Source: Syntrophaceae bacterium
GTDB lineage: Bacteria > Desulfobacterota > Syntrophorhabdia > Syntrophorhabdales > WCHB1-27
Length of the DNA stretch: 7,057 nt
Reading direction: 5' to 3'
Assembly: GCA_003165115.1 (NCBI GenBank)
Contig: PLSJ01000208.1
Span: 1 to 7,057, forward strand
The number at the start of each line of letters is the position of its first letter. The stretch's first letter is position 1. The position numbers and the translations under genes were made by a program. Shown in pieces: positions 1 to 4,429 of this stretch. The notes under the pieces were generated by a model. The model made no database searches and had not been told where the DNA came from. It worked only from the letters and a program-made list of their open reading frames with translations.

Positions 1-408
1 TTCGGCGGAGGGTTCCATCGCTGCCACGGGTTCGGTGGAGATATGTCCGGTTTCGTGTTGAAGCGGCTGGACGGTAAGATAGAGGAACTGAATCTGACCC
101 CCGCCCAGAAGACAAAGTACGATGAGCTCCGCGCCGAATTGAAGGAACACGTGCTGGCTGCCAAAGAGGACCGGAAGAAGTTCAGGGAGACCGTTCGCGC
201 TGAACTGGCGAAAGAATCGCCCGATGTTGCGGCTTTGAATGCTATGATGAAGAAGAAGATCGAGGGCGTTTCCGGAAGCCTTCAGAATGACCTCGACCTT
301 TTTGCATCCTTCTATTCGACCCTCGACAAAGGCCAGAAGCAGAAGCTATTGGCCGGGATTCGAGAAAGGATGGCTGCTATGGACGCTTGCCGGGAGGAAA
401 GACAATGA
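1..408 (+). CDS. Spy/CpxP-like periplasmic protein (LTxxQ family), 5' end outside window
   Basis: The frame is open from base 1, so the gene is probably cut by the window edge; an internal ATG at 43 exists but has no convincing ribosome binding site. The visible 135 residues begin with a Gly/His/Phe-rich stretch (FGGGFHRCHGFGGD), as often follows the signal peptide of this family. An almost wholly charged, helical region follows, with an LTPAQ motif near the start and a second LTxxQ-like motif (LDKGQ) near the end. This is the two-repeat layout of Spy, CpxP and ZraP-type proteins, small periplasmic chaperones or metal-responsive sensors. The signal peptide itself is not visible. The stop TGA overlaps the ATG of the next gene (ATGA at 405-408), so the two are translationally coupled. 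Family assignment rests on motif and composition only. Confidence 0.72.
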   Translation, partial: FGGGFHRCHGFGGDMSGFVLKRLDGKIEELNLTPAQKTKYDELRAELKEHVLAAKEDRKKFRETVRAELAKESPDVAALNAMMKKKIEGVSGSLQNDLDLFASFYSTLDKGQKQKLLAGIRERMAAMDACREERQ

Positions 409-1112
409 AATATTTTACGAGGAGAGAGTTTATGTGGGCGGGCTCGGTGTTGGCGGGGTGTGCTGCGAGTCTTCTTGTGCCGGGCGGCAGGACCCTGTCC
501 GTGGGGAAAGCAAATGCTGCCGGAGTCGATTTCTCCGAATCGAGCTGCAACTCCAGGGACAAGACAGGCAAAAGAATTCTTGTTGCTTATGCAAGCCGCT
601 GCGGGACCACCGGCGGCGTGGCAGAGGCTATCGGACGGACATTGTGCGATGCCGGCTTCGACGTCGATACACGCCTCGCGAAGCATGTGGAGGAGGTAAG
701 CCCGTACAGCGCCGTCGTGCTCGGCAGCGCGGTAAGCCGGGGGTCGTGGCTGCCCGACGCCATAAAGTTTGCACAAAGAAACCGCGAGGATATGAGCGGG
801 GTGCCTGTGGCCTATTTCCTCACCTGCGTTACTCTTTACGAAGACACTCCAGAGAGCCGAAAGCTTGCCCAAAGTTATATGGAGCCCGTGCTCAAGGCCG
901 CACCCGAGGTGCGGCCCGTGGACTCCGGGTTCTTCGCCGGCGTCCTCGACTACAGCAAAATGAACGTGGTGGCTCGGATGGTGATGAAAGCTAAAATGCA
1001 AGCCAAAGGGATACCGGAGGGAGACTTCAGGAACTGGAACGCAATCACGTCATGGGCAAAGGGCCTTATTGTGCCCTTTGGGAACCGACCTTTTCATATT
1101 AATATCAACTAA
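405..1112 (+). CDS. Tat-exported HemG-like flavodoxin domain protein
   Basis: The product is 235 aa. The ATG at 405 is preferred over an upstream start at 387 because GGGAGGAAAG lies just before it and the N-terminus becomes a clean export signal. That signal has a twin-arginine motif (TRREF, residues 5-9), a hydrophobic stretch, and both a lipobox-like LAGC (residues 16-19) and an ANA signal-peptidase-like site near 36-38. Residues 57-235 match the Flavodoxin_5/HemG family. They show the FMN-phosphate loop region (ILVAYASRCGTTGGVAEAIG), VVLGSAVSRGSW, and a C-terminal FFAGVLDYSKMN segment followed by WNAITSWAKGL, all in the order seen in protoporphyrinogen dehydrogenase HemG. HemG itself is cytoplasmic, so an exported version probably is an extracytoplasmic FMN electron carrier or reductase. 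Its partner is unknown. It overlaps the Spy-like gene by four bases and ends in a gap. Confidence 0.85.
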   Translation: MKYFTRREFMWAGSVLAGCAASLLVPGGRTLSVGKANAAGVDFSESSCNSRDKTGKRILVAYASRCGTTGGVAEAIGRTLCDAGFDVDTRLAKHVEEVSPYSAVVLGSAVSRGSWLPDAIKFAQRNREDMSGVPVAYFLTCVTLYEDTPESRKLAQSYMEPVLKAAPEVRPVDSGFFAGVLDYSKMNVVARMVMKAKMQAKGIPEGDFRNWNAITSWAKGLIVPFGNRPFHININ

Positions 1113-1353
1113 ATTATTAAAACCAAAAAGGAGGTCCTCCTCATCGAGGCCCGGGAGAGGATCATGAGGCTTGGCACTATCTGGATAGCGCATGAGAAGA
1201 CCGTACAGGCAACGATGAAGCCACAAATAGCACCTAAAGGGAGAGGTGCGCACGAAAAACCCCGCAGGAGGGACTGTGCAGGTATCTCCCACCAACTCGA
1301 TGTGAAGTAAGTTCCAAGCGTCACAACAGGCATTTTAACTTTTTTTATTCTCC

Positions 1354-1374
1354 ATATATCATGACGTGATATAT
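1354..1374. promoter_or_regulatory. Operator-like inverted repeat upstream of flavoprotein promoter
   Basis: ATATATCA (1354-1361) and TGATATAT (1367-1374) are perfect 8-bp inverted arms around TGACG. The repeat ends five bases before the TTGACA -35 box. This is a typical position for a dimeric regulator acting on the flavoprotein/cytochrome genes. It does not match FNR (TTGAT-N4-ATCAA) or CRP closely. The regulator is unknown. Confidence 0.45.
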
Positions 1375-1379
1375 TTTGC

Positions 1380-1410
1380 TTGACACTGCACCGTCGCCTC
1401 GGTTTAAAAT
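1380..1410 (+). promoter_or_regulatory. Sigma70-type promoter for flavoprotein-cytochrome operon
   Basis: A perfect -35 box TTGACA (1380-1385) is followed by either TTTAAA at 1403-1408 (17-base spacer) or TAAAAT at 1405-1410 (19-base spacer) as the -10 box. Transcription would start near 1416, giving a 5' leader of about 60 bases before the flavoprotein ATG at 1476. Confidence 0.55.
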
Positions 1411-1419
1411 GAACATAAC

Positions 1420-1479
1420 ATGAGGAGTTATGACGGCCATCCGTTCAGGGATTGGACGAAAAAGGAGGAGGGTGCATGA
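1420..1479 (+). CDS. Possible 19-residue leader peptide overlapping the flavoprotein start
   Basis: An ATG frame of 19 codons (MRSYDGHPFRDWTKKEEGA) starts a few bases after the predicted transcription start. It ends with TGA sharing the ATGA with the flavoprotein start at 1476. No Shine-Dalgarno sequence precedes it, so it could only be translated from a nearly leaderless transcript. It spans the ribosome binding site of the next gene, so its translation could tune flavoprotein synthesis. Chance is a real alternative. Confidence 0.2.
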   Translation: MRSYDGHPFRDWTKKEEGA

Positions 1480-2975
1480 AGGCAGAAGACGACGATCGGA
1501 ATCAGAAACACGATGTTTCCCGAAGGCAGTTCATAGGAACAGGCGGAGCGCTTCTGGCGGCAGGGACGGCTGTGGGCGTCCTATTCGGAAGCAAGCCAGC
1601 GGAAGCTCTGCCGATTCCCAAGAAGTGGGACAAAAAGACGGACGTGCTTGTCATCGGCTCGGGTGTTGCCGGCCTCTGTGCGGCGATCGAGGCGGCCAAA
1701 GCAGGCTCTAAGGTTATCGTTCTTGAAAAGGAGCCGATCACGGGCGGCAGCTCGGCAGTGTGCGGGGGCCAGTGGGCTTTTGCCGGTACATCGATGCAAC
1801 GGGATCAGGGGATTAAGGATTCAGCCGACCTCTTTTTCAAGGACCTCATGCAGGTGGGCGGGCAGAAAAGCGACCCCCAGCTCGTTAAGACGTACGTGGA
1901 CGCATCCAACGACGCCTTCGAGTTCCTCAAATCCATGGGCGTCCAGTTCACCGAGATCGGTATTTTCCCCGGTTTGAGCGTGCCCCGGGCCCACTTCGCC
2001 AAGCCCTCAGTCGTCCTGGACCTCCTCAGGAAAGAAGCCCTGCGCCACGGTGCCGTGATCATGACCCGGACGCCGGCCAAAAGGCTTTTCGTCGATGCCA
2101 ATGGCCGGGTCGTAGGGGTGAAGGCGGACCAAAGTGGCAAGGCGATGACTTTGATGGCGCGGAAGGCCGTCATCCTCTCCGCCGGAGGATTCGCGGCGAA
2201 TCCCGAGATGCTGGAGGAGTTTAGCGATATGCCCCTCAGCCTGTGCCTCAGCATCAGCGCGCCCGGCTCCACGGGCGACGGCATCAGCATGGCTATGGAT
2301 ATCGGCGCCGGCACCAAGCAGATCAGCCTCGGCGTCATGCCCGGCTGCACCACCGACGTAAAAACCCGTTTTATTACCATGCCCCACTACCACGGGGCGG
2401 TTTGCCTCAACAAAGAGGGGAAGCGCTTTGTGAACGAGTCGGTCTCATACATGACGGTGGCCAAAGCAGCTCTCGATCAGCCCGAGGCCCTCGTTCTGCA
2501 GGTGGGCGACGCAAAGGTCTACGAATCGGCCATGAAGGATTATCTCGCGAAGATGGGAGACCCGAAGAAGGCCGACAGCCTCGATGCCCTGGCCCCCATG
2601 ATAGGCCTTGATCCGAAGGCGCTGAAGGAGACCATAGAAACCTACAACGGCTATTGCAAAGCGGGTAAGGACCCTGATTTCAAGCGCTTCACGCTGGTAG
2701 GCGTCGCCGGCAAGCCCTTTCCTATCGAGACGGCGCCTTTCTACGGTTTTATCACCAAGCCCGCCATGATTGCCACACAGGGCGGTCTGAAGGTGAACGC
2801 GAAGACACAGGTGTTGAATGTCTTCGGAGAGGTCATTCCGGGTCTGTACGCGTGCGGCGAGATTATGGGAGGGGTTCACGGAACAGGCTATGCCACGGGC
2901 TCGCAGATGGGCAAGGGCGTAGTCTTCGGCAGAATAGCCGGCAAGAATGGCGCAGCCGAAAAGGTCCGTGCCTAG
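1476..2975 (+). CDS. Tat-exported FAD flavoprotein, fumarate reductase/3-ketosteroid dehydrogenase superfamily
   Basis: The product is 499 aa. ATG 1476 is chosen over TTG 1452 because AAAGGAGGAG lies at 1461-1470 and the Tat motif SRRQF (residues 15-19) then sits normally, with likely cleavage after AEA (42-44). The FAD-binding motif is VLVIGSGVAGLCAA...VIVLEKE (57-86), followed by GGSSAVCGGQWAFAGT (90-105), a second FAD contact AVILSAGGFAANPEM (231-245), and a C-terminal PGLYACGEIMGGVHG (455-469). Length and order match the flavin half of Shewanella Fcc3-type flavocytochromes. Compared from memory with Fcc3, the active-site residues Arg402, His504 and Arg544 fall at Tyr325, Ala433 and Tyr472, and the QxHPT and EAVRG motifs are absent. 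NESxxY and the C-terminal GYATG instead resemble ketosteroid dehydrogenases. A tetraheme cytochrome gene follows, so electrons are probably exchanged through it in the periplasm. Substrate unknown; enone or cyclic ketone chemistry is an inference. Confidence 0.9.
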   Translation: MKAEDDDRNQKHDVSRRQFIGTGGALLAAGTAVGVLFGSKPAEALPIPKKWDKKTDVLVIGSGVAGLCAAIEAAKAGSKVIVLEKEPITGGSSAVCGGQWAFAGTSMQRDQGIKDSADLFFKDLMQVGGQKSDPQLVKTYVDASNDAFEFLKSMGVQFTEIGIFPGLSVPRAHFAKPSVVLDLLRKEALRHGAVIMTRTPAKRLFVDANGRVVGVKADQSGKAMTLMARKAVILSAGGFAANPEMLEEFSDMPLSLCLSISAPGSTGDGISMAMDIGAGTKQISLGVMPGCTTDVKTRFITMPHYHGAVCLNKEGKRFVNESVSYMTVAKAALDQPEALVLQVGDAKVYESAMKDYLAKMGDPKKADSLDALAPMIGLDPKALKETIETYNGYCKAGKDPDFKRFTLVGVAGKPFPIETAPFYGFITKPAMIATQGGLKVNAKTQVLNVFGEVIPGLYACGEIMGGVHGTGYATGSQMGKGVVFGRIAGKNGAAEKVRA

Positions 2976-2999
2976 CTCTATATCACCATAACGAAAAGA

Positions 3000-3044
3000 G
3001 AGACTGGCAGGGGAGGCATTCATTTCGCCTCCCCTGCCAGTCTC
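3000..3044 (+). promoter_or_regulatory. Perfect 18-bp intercistronic hairpin
   Basis: Bases 3000-3017 (GAGACTGGCAGGGGAGGC) are the exact reverse complement of 3027-3044, with a 9-base loop (3018-3026). It is very stable and GC-rich. No T-run follows it on the + strand, so it is not a standard intrinsic terminator for the flavoprotein mRNA; on the - strand it is followed by only TCTTTTC. It lies 24 bases after the flavoprotein stop and 21 before the cytochrome start. It could act as an mRNA-stabilising or processing hairpin, or as a partial terminator, setting the ratio of the two subunits. Confidence 0.6.
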
Positions 3045-3065
3045 AGCATAATCACGAGGTGTTCC

Positions 3066-3440
3066 GTGAAATACGTCTCTCTTTTCCTGTTCACACTATG
3101 CCTTGCCCTACTGGCTTTCGGACCGCTCGTGGAGGCGAGCGGCGTCCTGGCCGACATGCACAAAGCGGGGAACGTCAAATGTGCAGCCTGCCACGGCAAG
3201 AAGGCCCCGGCAAAGGGCGCGACCGTCGACAATGCGCGCTGTATCGCGTGTCACGGAACCTACGAGAAGCTTGCCTCAAAGAGCATGCCGAAAGAGGCTC
3301 TTGGGGGCAATCCCCACAAATCTCACCTCGGCCCCATCGAGTGCGCTATTTGCCACCGCGGACATCAGCCGTCGGAGACTTATTGCCTCAAATGTCACAA
3401 GAATTTCGATATGAAGATACCTGCGGGACGGACAGAGTAA
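3066..3440 (+). CDS. Periplasmic tetraheme cytochrome c (flavocytochrome c3 cytochrome subunit)
   Basis: The product is 124 aa, starting with GTG at 3066 behind GAGGT (3056-3060). An N-terminal signal peptide (residues 1 to about 24, cleavage near VEA|S) directs it to the periplasm. Four CxxCH heme sites are seen: CAACH (39-43), CIACH (59-63), CAICH (93-97) and CLKCH (107-111). His32, His84, His87 and His100 are candidate distal ligands. The pattern ADMHKAG-CxxCH-CxxCHGTYEKLA-PHKSHLG-CxxCH-GHxxS-CxxCH-FDMKIP closely follows the N-terminal heme domain of Shewanella fumarate reductase Fcc3. This is the electron-transfer half, encoded apart from its flavin half just upstream. It should shuttle electrons between the flavoprotein and a membrane quinol dehydrogenase (NapC/CymA type), which is not in the window. 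No terminator was recognised after it. Confidence 0.93.
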   Translation: MKYVSLFLFTLCLALLAFGPLVEASGVLADMHKAGNVKCAACHGKKAPAKGATVDNARCIACHGTYEKLASKSMPKEALGGNPHKSHLGPIECAICHRGHQPSETYCLKCHKNFDMKIPAGRTE

Positions 3441-3442
3441 AG

Positions 3443-3508
3443 ATGAAAATATCGTTTCTTGAGGAGGTTTATCGCCGTCCATGGCCGTGGAGACCTGAAG
3501 TAGTATGA
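3443..3508 (+). CDS. Possible 21-residue ORF after the cytochrome gene
   Basis: An ATG two bases after the cytochrome stop opens a 21-codon frame that begins MKISFLEEVYRRPWPWRP. Its stop overlaps the ATG of the next small frame (ATGA at 3505-3508). The only upstream signal is a weak AGAGTAAAG. The Trp/Pro/Arg-rich sequence looks more like the N-terminus of a truncated gene than random translation, but I recognise no family. Confidence 0.2.
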   Translation: MKISFLEEVYRRPWPWRPEVV

Positions 3509-3741
3509 AACAAACGCTGAAACATAGGACCAATACCGCGTATGCGAGCACATCCTTTTTTCTTACCCATCTAATATTCCTCCTTTTGAATACCGCGATC
3601 CCAATGCCAACACATGGAGCATCAGAAACATCCCGTATGCGACTCGTTTTTCCCGATCGCACCCCTTTCCCGCATTTCCGGAAAGATTCTCCTGACAGTC
3701 ATCCCCTCCTCTCTTTAATAGTTTTTGAAACCGATACGTGA
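3505..3741 (+). CDS. Possible small exported protein of unknown function
   Basis: This is a 78-codon frame whose ATG overlaps the previous small frame's stop. The N-terminus has Lys/Arg residues, then a hydrophobic stretch (about residues 17-32: TSFFLTHLIFLLLNTA), then a signal-peptidase-like THGAS, so it could be an exported peptide. The remainder is rich in Pro, Phe, Ser and His and matches nothing I know. There is no Shine-Dalgarno sequence, and base composition is more AT-rich than the flanking genes. It may well be non-coding. Confidence 0.18.
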   Translation: MKQTLKHRTNTAYASTSFFLTHLIFLLLNTAIPMPTHGASETSRMRLVFPDRTPFPHFRKDSPDSHPLLSLIVFETDT

Positions 3742-3802
3742 GAATATGGCCGATTTCGTCGCCTATGCCTCCTGGGGGACTCATTATATCAAATTTGAAT
3801 AT

Positions 3803-3822
3803 TACCATATCGTAAAATGGTA
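3803..3822. promoter_or_regulatory. Operator-like inverted repeat upstream of second promoter
   Basis: TACCAT (3803-3808) and ATGGTA (3817-3822) are perfect inverted 6-bp arms separated by eight bases. The repeat ends eight bases before the -35 box at 3831, a similar arrangement to the repeat before the flavoprotein promoter but with a different sequence. Confidence 0.35.
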
Positions 3823-3830
3823 TTTCTGTC

Positions 3831-3859
3831 TTGACAACAATTATTGTGTCTGCTACGCT
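3831..3859 (+). promoter_or_regulatory. Sigma70-like promoter with palindrome in its spacer
   Basis: A perfect -35 box TTGACA (3831-3836), a 17-base spacer and a weak -10 box TACGCT (3854-3859) are seen. The spacer begins with the 11-base palindrome ACAATTATTGT (3837-3847), which is where a repressor would block polymerase. A start near 3866 would leave a leader of about 430 bases before the molybdenum hydroxylase ATG at 4293. Confidence 0.42.
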
Positions 3860-4400
3860 CATGTTTTCGGGGCTTTCTCTTATAAGAGGCCGATTAGAGG
3901 AGCCGGGATTCCGGGGGAGAATCGAACAGTGAGACGAACGAGCCGAGCAGCTCGCGGATCCTCATCACAACCCAGGGATCAAGGTGAAGAACGCAGGCGC
4001 GCGATTCATAAGACCGTCGGCCGCCGATATTCGAGAGGAGCCGGGGTCGATGATGGGGATAGAGTAATTCGGTAATCCCGCTACCCTTGGTGACGGTTCG
4101 GCCGAGGCGTTCGGGCAGCGGCGGGCCTATGGGTTCCGGATATGGAGTTCTTCAAGCTGAAGATCATGGCGCTTCATGAGACGAAGTACGCTTTAGTCGG
4201 ATGAACCTCAAGTTTTTCATTTTAGAAATAAAACGGCTGCCTTTGAAATCCCCCGGTGATGAAGCGATAGCAGAAAAGAAAAGGAGGGGCATATGAAACG
4301 AGTTTGTGTGACGATCAACGGACAAAAACATGAGTTTGTGGTGAATGGCAACCGGGTATTGCTTGATGTACTGAGGGAAGACCTTCGTCTGACCGGCGCG

Positions 4401-4429
4401 AAGTGGGCTGCGACCGAAAAGGGCAGTGC
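4401..4429 (+). other. Frame lesion 1 in the first 2Fe-2S loop
   Basis: The 4293 frame reads LTGAKW up to 4406, then runs to a TGA shortly after; the family sequence GCDRKGQCGACTV continues one base back, from GGC at 4406. One missing G in TGG(G)GGC explains it. In the restored reading, Cys40 to Cys46 has five residues between (DRKGQ), where the family has four, so an extra codon is also present near AAA 4418-4420. Confidence 0.8.

Larger units (their letters stand above)
1113..1475 (+). other. Intergenic region: small hairpins, weak ORF, promoter and operator-like repeat
   Basis: No convincing gene is seen. The first part holds AGGAGG-T-CCTCCT (1129-1141), a 6-bp hairpin GCACCT/AGGTGC with an 8-nt loop (1230-1249), and the palindrome GTGCGCAC (1246-1253). 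A 48-codon ATG frame runs 1164-1310, with AGAGG only three bases before the ATG. Its basic product is unlike anything I recognise, and the frame is the same as that of the preceding flavodoxin gene. From about 1335 the sequence turns AT-rich and carries the inverted repeat and promoter listed separately. No riboswitch class was recognised. Confidence 0.6.
3509..4292. other. Long gap without a confident gene, palindrome-rich, with a promoter
   Basis: The first 300 bases are AT-rich and contain only the weak frame listed separately. Bases 3789-3888 hold a cluster of short palindromes: TCAAATTTGA (3789-3798), TACCAT-N8-ATGGTA (3803-3822), ACAAT-T-ATTGT (3837-3847) and CTCTTATAAGAG (3877-3888). 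A TTGACA promoter lies among them. From 3900 to about 4200 the sequence becomes GC-rich with open stretches on both strands, but none has a start, ribosome binding site and recognisable product together. It could be a long 5' leader, a degraded gene, or both. Bases 4200-4292 turn AT-rich again, ending in the ribosome binding site of the molybdenum hydroxylase. Confidence 0.6.

Noticed and set aside
312..1001. 229-codon minus-strand frame opposite the flavodoxin gene
   Set aside because: It is the antisense shadow of a gene with clear family motifs and a good ribosome binding site; its own product is Cys/His-rich with no recognisable domain.
1165..1185. TTGGCAC-like sigma54 promoter element
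   Set aside because: The required GG-N10-GC spacing is not met; there is no GC pair at the -12 position.
3276..3662. 128-codon minus-strand frame with a hydrophobic segment
   Set aside because: About half of it is antisense to the well-supported cytochrome gene and the hydrophobic part has no proper start signal of its own.
3563..3862. 99-codon minus-strand frame across the gap
   Set aside because: No ribosome binding site, no recognisable motifs, and it runs through the predicted promoter region on the other strand.
3905..3935. tRNA T-arm-like sequence (GTTCGATTC on the minus strand)
   Set aside because: The flanking bases cannot form the 5-bp T-stem and no acceptor or anticodon arm is present.
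3725..4075. 116-codon plus-strand frame between cytochrome and hydroxylase
   Set aside because: The product is a patchwork of aromatic-rich then Arg-rich sequence that follows base composition, it spans the predicted promoter, and it shows no family motif.
3900..4290. Molybdenum cofactor (Moco) riboswitch before the hydroxylase
   Set aside because: I could not match the conserved segments of the Moco RNA motif by eye; a covariance-model search would be needed to revive the idea.
4401..4422. Programmed -1 frameshift as explanation for lesion 1
   Set aside because: No X-XXY-YYZ slippery site lies before the first cysteine codon; slipping at the later GAA AAG would drop Cys40, and a second unrelated break exists in the same gene.
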